Below are positions 11,106 through 23,160 of a stretch of 64,000 nucleotides of DNA, in pieces. Every line of letters begins with the position of its first letter. Position 1 is the first letter of the stretch. The stretch comes from Lycorma delicatula (Eukaryota > Arthropoda > Insecta > Hemiptera > Fulgoridae). The DNA lies in assembly GCF_047948215.1 (NCBI RefSeq), contig NC_134457.1, forward strand, positions 89,552,898-89,616,897, written 5' to 3'. The position numbers and the translations under genes are program-made. Below the pieces are notes generated by a model. The model saw only the letters and a program-made list of their open reading frames with translations. It was not told the origin of the DNA and made no database searches.

Positions 11106-13098
11106 TAAAAATATTTATTACATTATTAAACATTTTATAGTTGTCAATCGAATTTAGGGGTAGAAGATATTCAACTTTATTTCTAAACAGTTTTTTCATA
11201 TCTCGAAAAACTGTTGAACAAAAAAGTTAAAATTAACCTTTAAAACGTTAAAAGTTTTGTTAACCTAACAAGGTTAACAAAAAGGTGTGACCGATTGCAT
11301 CAAATTGGTCCGGTCAGATTTATTGCATAAATATAATAATTTCTAAACTAAAAAATTATATTTTAATTAAGAAAAAATTTGGAAGAATTATCTTTTTTTT
11401 GTGGCAGAAAATTCAAATTCAACTGGTTAAATCAGTTAATTTTTATTATGATTTAAGATCATTATATATAGTTGGTTAGTGATGAAGTTTTTTTAAGATC
11501 TATATTCTGGAAAGAACACAACATTATTTTAATGACTTTTTTACTTCTTTACATTCTTCTTTTAATATAATACAGTAATTAATTTGTTGTTCTGTATGTT
11601 TATTTTATTGTAAAAATCTTTGGTATGACAATTAATTTTTTTTATGTACGAATTATATAAATATATAAAACCAACTCAACGTTTAATTTGTTAAACACAA
11701 CATCGTATATTAAAAATAAACTCGAATTAGTGCAAGAATTTCTGAATGTTTGTACAGTTAAAAATAATATTAAATACTAATAAGAATGATATTAAATTCT
11801 TTATTTATCTTTCAGTCTCACGTCTCATTATATTTTAATTGCTTTTAACGTAAAGTTTTTTTTTTTAATTTTAGGTAAACAATTAGAAGTTAATATAACT
11901 GGTTAGCTTTGAACAAATTTTAACACGTGCTCGTATATACTCCGCGTAATACTATCATTTATTTTTCATATAGCTCTTCAACTTCACTTTTGTACTACCC
12001 TTCCCTCCCGCACTCACTCGTTCTCTCTCACACACACACACACACACACACGCACATATAGAGAGTGGGGAGCGGTGTGGGAGTGAGGGAGAGACGCACG
12101 CGCATGTTTAAATAATTTTTTCAAATAATTGTTATTTATAGTATTTTAACGAAATATCCATTGCATTTTAATTTCTTATGAAACAAATAAATAAAAATAC
12201 AATCCAAAACGCAGACCTTTTTTTTCTACGAAAAAAAATAAATGATGGCACATTTATACAATATGCCACTAATATTTGGAATTTGTATAATTTAAATAGC
12301 CTTTCTATGAAATATTAGCTGTCGTTAATAGATTTACATATATTTATAAAAAATATATGTAATATTTATTGATATATCTTGGCTTAATATGAATATTTTT
12401 TTTTTTTTAATGATAAATTAAAAGATACTTAAAATAGCATGAAGTATTTTTTTCATGAATTTGAAAAAATTGTTAACAAATAACAGGACCTGTTATTTTT
12501 AATTTGGTATCAGTATATCTATATATATTTGGTATATATCTTATAGATAGATTTTTTCAATGACTGTCGTTGCTCTTTGCGCTGTGATTTCAACTTACGT
12601 TACTGTAGGATATGTTTGTCATTGTAAAATATAAATATAATATATACGGTACAGTGAAAAATACATTGAATTTACTTCTATTTTTTAAGTATAACATTTG
12701 TATTTGTAAATATATGAATGCAAAAATGCTATTCAATGATTTATAGCAGCTTGTACTAAACTAGAAATAGTTTCATCGTGAGTAGAAAATTTGCTGTATT
12801 ATTTTTTATCTTTTTTCACTTCATTTTTAACGAAATAAATCAATTCATTTGAGATTATCAAACATCAAATCTCATGCAGTACAACATTTCTGAATTAATT
12901 TTTCTTAAATGTTCATTTTGATGACTCCTTTTCTTTTAAAAAATAACGAAACAATCTGTTAAATAGAGTATTACATAAAAGATGTTATGGTATACAACTT
13001 GACAAAAAAAAGAAAAAAAAAAACAGAAAAAACTAAAGTTTCTAACGTTATCCTTAATCTTATCTATTTTTTTTAAGATTAGTTTAAAAGAGGAAAAC
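11106..13098. other. AT-rich DNA with a CA microsatellite
   Basis: A (CA)n run of about 11 units (12029-12051) is followed by a G/A-rich patch to 12105. No gene recognised. Confidence 0.4.
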
Positions 13099-13445
13099 TA
13101 CTTTCCTGCTGTAGTTCTATTGTTATTGCAGTAGCATAGATATAAAGTAGTAGCATAGATATTAGGTATACGGATTTTTGAAAATGTCGTCGTTTTAACA
13201 CCCTTAATCCAAAAAAACATTATAGAAATTTTCGGAAGGTGTACGTACGTACTTGTGTTGACCTGTATTTTGATTATTGATTAATATCTCCGGACTGCCC
13301 AACGTAAAGTTTTCAAAATTGTTTCAAACAAATTTCAATATATGGGGTATTGATGACATTAATTTTTAAAATTAAAGTAGGGATAGTTTTCACCATTTTT
13401 TTTTTCTGTGATCGTAGAAAATCCAAATGTATTTAGTATTATTGT
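13099..13445 (+). mobile_element. Short repeat, family B copy 2
   Basis: Starts TACTTTCCTGCTGTAGTTCTA and shares with copy 1 the ordered blocks TTTAACACCCTTAATCCAAA, AGAAATTTTCGGAAGGTG, GTACGTACGTAC, TTGATTAATATCTCCGGAC and the final GGGATAGTTTTCACCATTTT. No coding potential. Confidence 0.6.
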
Positions 13446-14220
13446 AGACTACATGGAAACTTTTTTTTAAAAAAGGGGATCCTATGTGACGCGACTTGAA
13501 ATGATCTTGTATAATTTCTGATATATTTTTTTTTCAATTCGTAGCTGTTATTAAAAATATTATAGGAAGTAGTTTTTAAGCAATTGGGTCAGACGGGATA
13601 CACATTTTTTTATTAAAGATTTCAATTTTTTTTTAGCAATTAATAAAATCTTAATTAAATTAATTAACTAATTAATTTGCCGTAATATAGTATAATTTTG
13701 AACAAAAATATGTAATTTTTTATTAAAAATTTTAATTTTTTTCTGATTATACTTAAATACTGCATAATTTTTTAGGTAAAAAAGACATTTGATTAAATAG
13801 TTCAAATCGGATCCACATATTTTTATTGAACATTTTGATATTTTTCGCAATTGTATTCTAAATACAGTGTAATTAAGTCATTAATATTTTAATGTCCTCT
13901 GTAATATTTAAAATAAAAATCTGTTAAGGACAAAGCCGGGAATGTTATTCCACCTTCTTTTTTACATTATTATACGCGTGTAATATATTATATGTAACGA
14001 ATAAATAGTTGGTTATTGAATTCATTATGTACGCAAATGAACACTTTTTGTGTCGGATTACACGAATGGCCGCGATCGGCCGTCGGATTTATCTCATAAT
14101 GGCCACCAAAATTAAAATTTTGTAATAATCATTACTTAATAACGGTGTAAGCTGTCAAGTTGGTTCATTCGCATTAATGAAAGGTCTACTAAAATGAACA
14201 AAATATATAAATATCATTTT
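13446..14220. other. AT-rich DNA, no gene seen
   Basis: Contains direct near-copies of a TTTTTTATTAAAGATTTCAATTTTT motif at about 13600-13640, 13718-13745 and 13820-13850. This suggests a decayed tandem array with a period near 110 bases. Confidence 0.35.
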
Positions 14221-14913
14221 TACTTCTTTGTACGAATTAAATAAAGTATTGTGATCGCGAAAAATTACGGTTTTCAGATTTCAACGGAAATATCCTTTTT
14301 GACCATCTCTGAATCGTTTTGACTAGTTTCGGCATGACTTCTATACGTACGTATCTCGCATAATTCAAAAACATTAGCCGTAGGATGTTGAAATTTTGGA
14401 TTTAGGACTGTTGTAACATCTAGTTGTGGTGCACAACTAAGGGAAGGTGCTTCCCTTTTGATTGCAATCGACTAAACCAAAAGTGTCCATAAAAGGCCAA
14501 AATCCAAACAAAAATTGGGTGTTTGACTTTTTCTTACCTGCAGTAATAAACCCTCATTGAGCTTTTTAACGATATATCATAAGTGGTATTTATTTTCATT
14601 GGTTCCAGAGTTATTGCCAAATAAAATTTTAATTAATGAAATATTTAGATCTTAGGGAATCACACATCGGTTCGAATCAGACTTCATCTCCTTCTTTTAA
14701 CTTTTTTTTAATTTTAAATATATTGATTTATTAATAATTATTAACTTCTGATTGTAAAAAAATGTTTACGATAAATAATAATTTAATAATAACCATAAAA
14801 AAGTGTGAAAAAATTAGGAGTTATTATTGAAATAAAATTTTATGTACTTTTAAAGATGTATATATGTATCTTTATAGTCGTACAAGGAAGTCATGTGGTG
14901 GCCACATTAGATT
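14221..14913 (+). mobile_element. Short non-autonomous element, family A copy 2
   Basis: Starts TACTTCTTTGTACGAATTAA and ends TACAAGGAAGTCATGTGGTGG then CCACATTAGATT. The 3' end folds as ATGTGG-TGG-CCACAT. It is aligned by eye with copy 1 over its whole length. It has a small local duplication: CTAGTTGTGGTGCACAACTAAG near 14420 is partly palindromic. Confidence 0.8.
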
Positions 14914-17540
14914 CTTTAAATCAATTTAAGATCTCAAAGTGGAGAAACACTTTATTTTTAATAACTGAAAAATAATTTCCAAATACCGCTAAAACACGAG
15001 ATAAAAATAAATTATATTAACTTAGCCAATGTAGCATAAGTCGAACTTAGAGATAGTATTTTCGTTAAAAAAGAATTAATAATTTAGAGAACAGAAATAA
15101 TAATAATAAGAATGTTCGTTCGGGAAAGTTACTAACTTTTTAAATTTGGTTTAAATTATGTATCTTATAAATCTATATACTCGTATTTGCATTTTTAATT
15201 TTATGTAATGGTTCATATATGCATATTTTTTGGGAGTGTAGATACAGTTGGTATTAAGTGAGATTGTGTGTGTTTTTTGTTTTGTGAAATATATATATAT
15301 ATATATATATATAAGTTCTCATTTGCAGTAATAAAATGAATTCCCAGAAAACCATTATTTTAATGGAGTCTAAAAACTGAAAACAGATTTCTTTCCCATT
15401 GTTATACCTATTTGGGCCGAAAACGTTTTAAGTTTTATACATTTCAACTTTCTAGGATATCAAGGTGTTTTTTCTCTTATACTCGTAAATAGAGGAGATA
15501 TATATATAGTAAAATAATAATATATTTGTGAATGCTTTTAAAATGATGAAATTATAATGAACTCAGTTTATATAAATTGTTTCTTATATAAAGAAATGAT
15601 AAAAACTAAATGGCATGATATTAACCGGGTCATTAAATAACTTATCGCTAATTCTATTTAGTCATCGATTTGTGCAGCGGTAATTAAAACGCATAAAAAT
15701 TTCTATTAAATGTGATTTTTAAATACTTTTATCAGTATCTTAAATTATGTGTAAACTAAAATTTGATAATACAAAAATAAAAAAATAAAAATAAGCTTAA
15801 ACGTTATTTCTATTTGAAATAGTTCCGTAAATAATTACTCAAAATATGTATAAATTAAATAAGTAATTTTTAGTAAATAAGAATAAAAGCATCGCAGTTA
15901 AAGTAATATAAAGTAAATGCTATCGAGTCAAATAGTATTGTAACGAATAATAAAATATTGAAAATTGAAACAATTGGATTTGTTTTTTTATGCCATTTGG
16001 AAGTAGTATCCCCTCACAGGCATATATACTGGTTTATGCTTTTGGTTTATCCCATAGGCGAACAAATTTGCAGTGGTTTCCAGAAAATGGAGTTATGTGT
16101 TTTAATCATGTGTAAAACTAAATAACTTTTGAATCCAACGTATTTTTTAAACATTTTAACGCAACTTTTATTACAATGAGTTTTTAAAAATTCTTTTCAA
16201 ATTATAACTAGCTTATTTAACGTATATCGCAATCACCTAGTGGTGATTGGTCATCAGGAAGTTTTCTCAGTCACCACGGGAATGAAAGGTCATCCCCTGA
16301 TATTTGATATTTTTATTTTATTTATTTATATATATATATTTTTTTTTTTGGTGGAATTGATGTTTGATCAAGGTGGGTGATAATAAACTTAGTATCATTT
16401 TATTATTTCTATTTTTTTCTAAATATTTTTATTATACAATTTCTTTTAATCAATACTTGTTAAAAATTTATTAATTGTGTTATTTAAATAATAATTAAGT
16501 TTTCTTCGCTGCAACTTCTAAATTATTCGTTTTAGCCTGTACATAACTTGTGCGTAGGTTTTACTCTGCAAAATACAGACTGGAAAGAAAAAAAAACTGT
16601 TATATCATAAATTGAGTTTTATAAATATTTTATACTTTAAAAAAAAAAAAAAATACCCATTAAATCTGGTACTTCTTAAAGCCTATCCTACATGTTCAAA
16701 AAAAATTATTAATTTTTTTCTTCGGAATTAATTATACGTTATAACTAATTTTGATTATTATGAATAAAAGTGGTTAATGTTAATGAAATCTTTGATTTTT
16801 TATTTGTTAAACGTTTTTTTTTGCGTTCATCTTTTGACTTTTGAATTCTCATTGAACTTTAATCAGAACGTATCAGTATTATTTTCATTTGAATTAAATT
16901 TTCATCGCATTTACGATGACATGATAAATAAAAGTGCAATATTTATCTGTTAAATTTTACCAGGAAAGTAATATAATTTAATCAAATCGGATTTTTAATT
17001 TACTAATAATTTTTTATTTACTTGAATTGTTTAAAAAAACATAATACTGAAAATATTTTAATTGAACATGGAAATAAATATCAAGTTTTTTTTAATGTTC
17101 GTCTAGTATTTTATCGATCTAATCGTTAAGGTATCCTGTAAAAGGTTACGTCAGAAATGGCATTCGGTCATAAAAAATAAGCCGATGTAATCATAGACTA
17201 GCTTAAAAAAAAAAAATGGTTGTAAAAGACGAAATAACGACCAATTCGTAAGAGCATCTTAAACAGCGATTAAAATGTTTAAGAGTTCAGCGTTTTACAT
17301 TAGTTGAGCGTTTTATATAAAGTTCAATGTTTAATAGTCTGTAAATGTTAACACTTAAAATTCCCGTTTTTATAACTACCTAACTATAACGTTTTTTAAG
17401 AACTGTTCAACGGTAATTTGGAAGGAAATTATTTATTTCTAATTTTTTGAAGTTTGTGTCATATTAAAAACAATAACAATCAATTAAGTAATTCTTAAAC
17501 TCAAATCGTCTAAAAAAAAATATTATCCATTTTTTTTTCA
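14914..17540. other. AT-rich DNA with a TA microsatellite
   Basis: A (TA)n run lies at 15288-15313. A slightly richer patch at 16210-16300 reads ATCACCTAGTGGTGATTGG (a short palindrome, AATCACC-TAGT-GGTGATT). No gene recognised. Confidence 0.4.
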
Positions 17541-18416
17541 TATATTAATTATATAAATCTGAAAGTTTGTTTATTTGTTTGTTAATCAAGCACAAATTAC
17601 AGCACCGATTTTGAAGAATACTTTTTATTTTATTTCTTTTTTTTGTAGAGAAATATACAACTACAAAAAAATATAATCCCTTTCGGTACGCTGAAAGGCG
17701 GAGGTAAATTTCACCGGTGCTAAGTAGAGATAAAAAAGATTTCCACCTTAAAGTTAAGAAAAACTTCAAATTTACTCAGTACGACAATGGTTGCATGTGA
17801 AAAAAGTTTCTCATGTTTAGCATACAAGCCCCAACTTCTTACAATTCTAGCAACATTTTTGTTATCCCTTGTCGTAAGGGTTGATCATATAAAAACTTTT
17901 TCAGACAAATGTTTTAGGTAATATTTAGAGGACTAACGACCACTTTAAACAGATTCGATATTGTGCCTATATTCGATATTGGACGTATGATTCTTTTTTG
18001 TCTTCAAAACCCTATTTTTTTTACCCCCTGGTCCAATGGTTGGTGATATTCAGTCTTTACTTAGATAAGTTTTAGTCCCTTATCCAAAGAATAGTAGGAA
18101 CTTTAAACGAATCGGATATTTTACTTAACAAGAAAGTTATAGCGATATTTTGTTTTTTCGAAAAAGCCTCCCCGCTTTTCTCCCCCATGGACGGATTTTG
18201 ACCGTTAACAAACTCGACCGATATTTTGGAACGAGTTATTTTAAAGGAAAAATTTGAAAGTGATTAGTGCAAAATTACGGCAGTTATCGTATCCATCAAG
18301 AAAGTGATATATAAACTTTTGAGCTGCTGATGGTTTTGGGATCTGGAGCATGTCAAACGGAAAGATATGTCAAAATTTTCCGGAAGTCGAATCATGGTAC
18401 CCATTACAATAGGTAG
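17541..18416. repeat. Probable interspersed repeat, unclassified
   Basis: The left part, TCTGAAAGTTTGTTTATTTG then TTTGTTAATCAAGCACAAA, and the later CCTGGTCCAATGGTTGGTGA and AAACTCGACCGATATTTTGG are less AT-rich than the surroundings and lack open frames. The wording resembles insect repeat consensus sequence, but no second copy is present in this window, so the call rests on style alone. Confidence 0.3.
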
Positions 18417-18554
18417 CTTTCTTATGAAATCTACTTAAAAACCCGCAAGCTTAATTTCAAGCAGCATCCAGAGCTTCCGAGACTGAAGTTCAAACAAATG
18501 AGTGTTGAAGAACTCAAGCTATACGTCAAGTATGCATGCGAAGCCGCGGCTTAG
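18417..18554 (+). other. Unidentified 45-codon open frame
   Basis: Directly after a TAG (18414-18416) there are 45 open codons to TAG at 18552-18554. The C-terminal part reads QHPELPRLKFKQ then MSVEELKLYVKYACEAAA. The mix of charged and hydrophobic residues and the GC-richer codons at the end (GCC GCG GCT) look coding, as in a relic of a retroelement protein or a last exon. I do not recognise a family, and a chance frame cannot be excluded. Confidence 0.25.
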
Positions 18555-19691
18555 TCAATAGTTTAAAATACTGGTAAATTAATGGGAAAAATTCATCTTC
18601 CTATGAAAAAGAAGTCGTTAAAAAGAAATGGAATGGACATGAAAAAAGCATTTTGTTAAATATATAAGAATAATGCAGAAAAATAATTTTAGGTAATTAT
18701 TGAATTTGAGCTAAGATTGTTTGGATTTTGGAATATGTTTTATTTTTTTACGTTGTTTTTCTTTTCGTTAAAATTTATAAATAATTTTCGTTAATCTTTA
18801 CGTAAAATTATATTAAATATAAGGATGATATCTAATTAATTCATCAAATAAGCTCGAAATCTTATGAGTAAGAATTATGGAATATGGAAATTTTTTATGT
18901 TATGAAAAATGCCGTACGTGATCAGAATCTGGCAGATGAAAGATTGAGATGCCTCGGAGGTCGCCAAAACGTAAGAAAAATATTATATAGACTGAATTGT
19001 ATTTACCAAATATTATTTGATGATAATTACAAACGATTACAAAATTTATTAAATTGTGAAAATTCGTTGGTGAAAGAATATCAGCAAAGGGAATTCACCT
19101 TTTAAAGGAAAAAAAATTGTGCACTGGGTTATGAATAAGGCTTGACATAAATTAAAAAAATAGTCACATACAGGTCAAATTGACATCTTCCCTTTTGTTA
19201 AGTCTTTGAAAATAAACAAAAATTGTTTTTTTATAATTACGTGTGTATGGGAATATCAGCAGTGTTAACCTGTTATTAATTTTGAGATTGAACTACATTA
19301 AAATAGCCAGCAAGTTTAACGACATTTCGGCAGTTGATATTATCCAGTTTTAGAATCAGCTAGTTTAGATTCAGTGCCGTTAAATGATCCTTCATGTTCA
19401 AAATATATTATAATAAATATATTAGTAAAATTTGGGATTTTAATTTACTTAAAAGTAAATCATTCTGATATTTTAAGCTCTCAGTTTTGTTGTAATACCA
19501 GATACGACTATTTTCCGTTTTATAATTTTTACTTGTTTATAATATTAAAAATTTTAGTTATGTAACAGTTAAATTTGAAGCTTTAAAAGTAGATTAAATT
19601 TCTTATATGTAAAACGTTTCAAGTTTGTTTTTAAATCTAAAAATAAAACTAAAAAGAATTTGTAAAAACAAAGTAATATATTGTAATTATG

Positions 19692-19748
<57 letters not shown>

Positions 19749-20300
19749 AAATAATAATATAACGTGAATCTTGGCAGGAATTACATTTTGCGTTTATACC
19801 GTGCTGTAGTAATATGTATTTGTTCTCTTTCATTTAATATATTTGAATCTGTGAAACCGCAATAAATTATAGTACATAGCTTTTAATCTTAAAATGAAGT
19901 TGGACATTGTAATGAAAAACAAAATATTTTCTCATTTTTTTGGGATTTTATCCAAAATCTTATCTCAACTTTTTTTAAACAAATAAAACTAATACATTAA
20001 TTAATTTTTATTTGAACATAAATGTGCATGAAAAACATTAGCGTATATTACACAGCATAAAAAGCTGAAAATACAATTGTAGGACTTTCCCGGGAAAGTC
20101 ATGCAACTGTGGGTTGATTCTGATGCACGGCGTACACACACAACTTAATTTAAATATTTATAATTTTATTTTAATATAATATTTTTTCCTTTATTTAATT
20201 CAATGATTCTAATTAAAGTGCGCGCACGCATACCGCATTTAATTCGCACGAGTGCGGCGATACTAGCGGCGACGGTCGGCACTAACTAAACCAATGTATT
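18555..20300. other. AT-rich DNA with a long AT microsatellite
   Basis: Holds the (AT)n run at 19693-19748 and an unrecognised 73-codon frame at 18884-19105 (with DQNLADERLRCLGGRQNVRK). That frame could be a retroelement scrap but has no diagnostic motif. Confidence 0.35.
19693..19748. repeat. (AT)n microsatellite
   Basis: About 27 AT units with one TG interruption near 19731. Confidence 0.95.
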
Positions 20301-20317
20301 TTTACGATTTACATAGA

Positions 20318-20480
20318 ACAAATTTGTAAGGTCGGCAGACAGTTGTAGCCGCAAAGCTTAACGCACCAGATCGGTATCTGGTGCGTTAAGCTTGATTACC
20401 GAATCAACCCATTGCCCGGGTTGATTCGGTAATCAACCCGGGCAATCGTGTTCGAGACCTAGTGAAATGAGTTACATTTT
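20318..20480 (+). repeat. tRNA-like SINE fragment carrying nested perfect palindromes
   Basis: A GC-richer block with a B-box-like GTGTTCGAGACCT (about 20449) downstream of three overlapping perfect inverted repeats. These are 20354-20371 with 20376-20393 (18-base arms, loop CGGT), 20394-20410 with 20418-20434 (17-base arms, loop ATTGCCC), and 20411-20426 with 20431-20446 (16-base arms, loop CGGT). Removing the inverted copies would leave a simple sequence reading AGATCGGTAATCAACCC, so the palindromes probably arose by inverted duplication of a SINE-like segment. Confidence 0.6.
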
Positions 20481-22550
20481 TACACTTTAAGTATTATTCA
20501 TATATTTAATTCTACCGTTCACCTGTGACATCACAACATAGCAGATGACTACAACAGCTGTACGTCAGTTTTACACTAGCGCTCCTTGTGGTGACAGGGG
20601 GTATTATTGATGCAGTATGCCCACTTAGTTCTAGTATAAAGCATTTTTTGGGGTGGGGTGCGATTTTGCAAAAAAATATTTTTGCAAATATTGTTATTCT
20701 TTAATTGTTAACAAATGTGCCTAAAAAAAATATGACAAGCGAAATTTCAAGATACTGAGGGTAACCTTGCTGTACAGCCTCACCCCTTTGTTGTCCTTTA
20801 TGGCATCAATATCTCATATTGAAGTAATCTGATCAAAATAGTTGGTTCAAATCGGTTCAGTAGTTCTGGATATACAACATGACTTTGAGGCTAACACCAA
20901 ACACACACACACACACTGGACCGATTGCAATACTTTCACTTCTAGAGCTATAGCGCTATCTAGACGGGAAAGTAAAAACGTGTACTACGGGCTAATACTT
21001 GTTAAGAAAATTTAATATTCAGTCTATATGTGACCCATTTTCTTTTTTAATGATAAAGAAAGAATAGAAAAATTGTTAAATATTCAAAGTGAAGTTTCGG
21101 AATGCCATTAATTTTTCAGGTACAAAAAACCTTCCATGTTTTAGTTTTAGTTTTAAAATTAACATCTTCTGCTACTGTTTCATGTATTTATTCTTATTTT
21201 TACACACTTAGCCATACACACTTATTAAGTGTGTATGGCTTTATTAATAGGAATACCTAGAAAAGTGGTTTTCTACTTCGACGTGAAAATCTGGGTGATC
21301 CTTTCCGGGGATCAAACCTGGAACTTCAACTTAAAAATAGGTGGGTGTTAATGGTACAGTCTAGTTTTTTTTTTAAGATAAAAGCCCATTTTCATACTTC
21401 ATTCACTTTAATAAATTGGTGTAAAAAGAACATCCGGCTTTAAAAATCCTTCAAAATTTCTGGAAAAAAGAATGGGAAAATTTTGGATAAAAATTTATTA
21501 TTTTATTATTCATCATTTTTATGTATTAATATGAATGAATAAGATTTCCTCATTAATTTTCTTGTTCTTCTAAATACATACTGTAGTAATTTTACTTTGC
21601 TTTTCTTTGGAGTAGCAAAATATCCATTATTAGTCAGTCTATAATTTATTTTATTATGCGGCTTTTATAAAGACTGCTTTATATTACATGTTTTATTATG
21701 CGACTATTTTCTATACTGTATGCGGATCTGAATAAAACATATTTTTACATATTTAAAACAATTGATATTGTTAATCTATCAATTAAATTAATTTTTTTTA
21801 AAGTTACAAAGGATAATTTTAAATTTTGTTAAAATCCTATTCTACATTTTTAAAGCTATCATCAAATTGACGCAAATTTAAAAAAGTTAACAATGTTTAT
21901 CACAACAGGCCTCTCTAAGTTTGTAAGTACGTGCTTAAATAAATTAAAATCTTAAATTTTTAATTTATGTAATCTTTGCCAGTGAATTTTTATATTTTAA
22001 ATATTATATAAATTAATCGAGTTAGTAATTAAGACTATTTTAAAATGAATTAAATTTCACCGAATTATTAATTAATATTTCCCAGAAATAATTAATTGTT
22101 ACAATGATAATATTACTAATAAAAATATTCTGGTTCATTTACTGCCTTTATCGGGATTAGGTTATTCACATGTTTGTCTATTAATATCCCAATGTAACAG
22201 TAATAATAAATAATCATTATTATATTATTTATTAATTAATCCTTTTGTTGTTCATTAATATATAGATATCTCACTAAATACGTCATTATTATAAGTCAGA
22301 TCATGTTCAGGTTATCAGATAACCTTTGGTTAGACAAGTCTACGTATTATTAAAATTAAATTCCTTATGACAGTGTTTGGATTTGTGAGTGTAATAGTAG
22401 TAAGTAGTACACTATAAACAAAAGACTTTTTTCTTGCTGTTCTTTTTTTAATTTACGAGTATAATTAGCGATTAACATTATAATTTATCTGAACTAGATT
22501 CCTAGCTGAAGAATTGACAACAGCTCGTGTTTAATCCTTCTTTTTGCGTT
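20481..22550. other. Non-coding, mixed repeat fragments
   Basis: A fragment ending TCTAGACGGGAAAGTAAAAA near 20978 resembles the 3' end of family C. Just before it is CAGTAGTTCTGGATATACAA and an (AC)n run. A reversed B-box-like block GGGGATCAAACCTGG (about 21308) suggests a minus-strand SINE piece. A perfect palindrome sits at 21210-21240. The rest is AT-rich. Confidence 0.4.
21210..21240. repeat. Perfect short-loop palindrome
   Basis: AGCCATACACACTTA (21210-21224) and its exact reverse complement (21226-21240) are separated by one T. Confidence 0.9.
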
Positions 22551-23160
22551 TTACTTTCCTGGCGTCATAGTTCTAGAGCTACGCTGCAAGAAGGAAACTA
22601 TGGTAATCAGCTAAAAAATTGGATGTGGATTTTTTCCATTTCTTGACGTTTCATAACCCAGGGACCCCAAAAAAGAAAAAAAAATTGGGAGGGGGTAATG
22701 TAGGTACTTCATATAAACCGTATAAACCGATTTTAATTTACAGGGACTCGTGTGTGTATATAGCACAATTTGTTGGTAAAATTTTGGGGTCCATATCTCC
22801 TGTGATTAATGTAGATAGTTTTTTGGGGTCAATTTTCTCAAAATTTTGCAAATCCCACTTTATATTACGCTCAGTAATATAACGTGCATGCTTAACTAAC
22901 CATTTTTTTTTAATTTCCCCCAAAATTCCCCCTTTCACAAAAATCGAAAAAATATCTCTATTGCATTTTTTGTCTTCCTTGGCTTAATAGTAGTGCAAGT
23001 GACTGAATAAGATATTTTTGTGCAAAATAAAGGATAGGGGAGCCGATTAAAGTTTAAAAATATTGATTTTTTTGAACTTTTAAAAAGATTTTTTAGTTTA
23101 TTTTCATGTATTATTATTTTTCCGCTATGTAAGAATAGATAACCAATGCCAGGAAAGTAT
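22551..23160 (-). mobile_element. Inverted-repeat element, family C copy 1
   Basis: Starts TACTTTCCTGGCGTCATAG and ends CCAATGCCAGGAAAGTAT, so the ends form a near-perfect inverted repeat (TACTTTCCTGGCAT type, 13-14 bases). Read on the minus strand it matches copies at 54058 and 60556, including CGGCTCCCC and the CCAAGGAAGACAAAAAAT block. The open frames on both strands here differ from copy to copy and are not genes. Confidence 0.75.

Noticed and set aside
22619..22938. Open frames on both strands (87 and 66 codons)
   Set aside because: Inside family C copy 1; not kept in copies 2 and 4.
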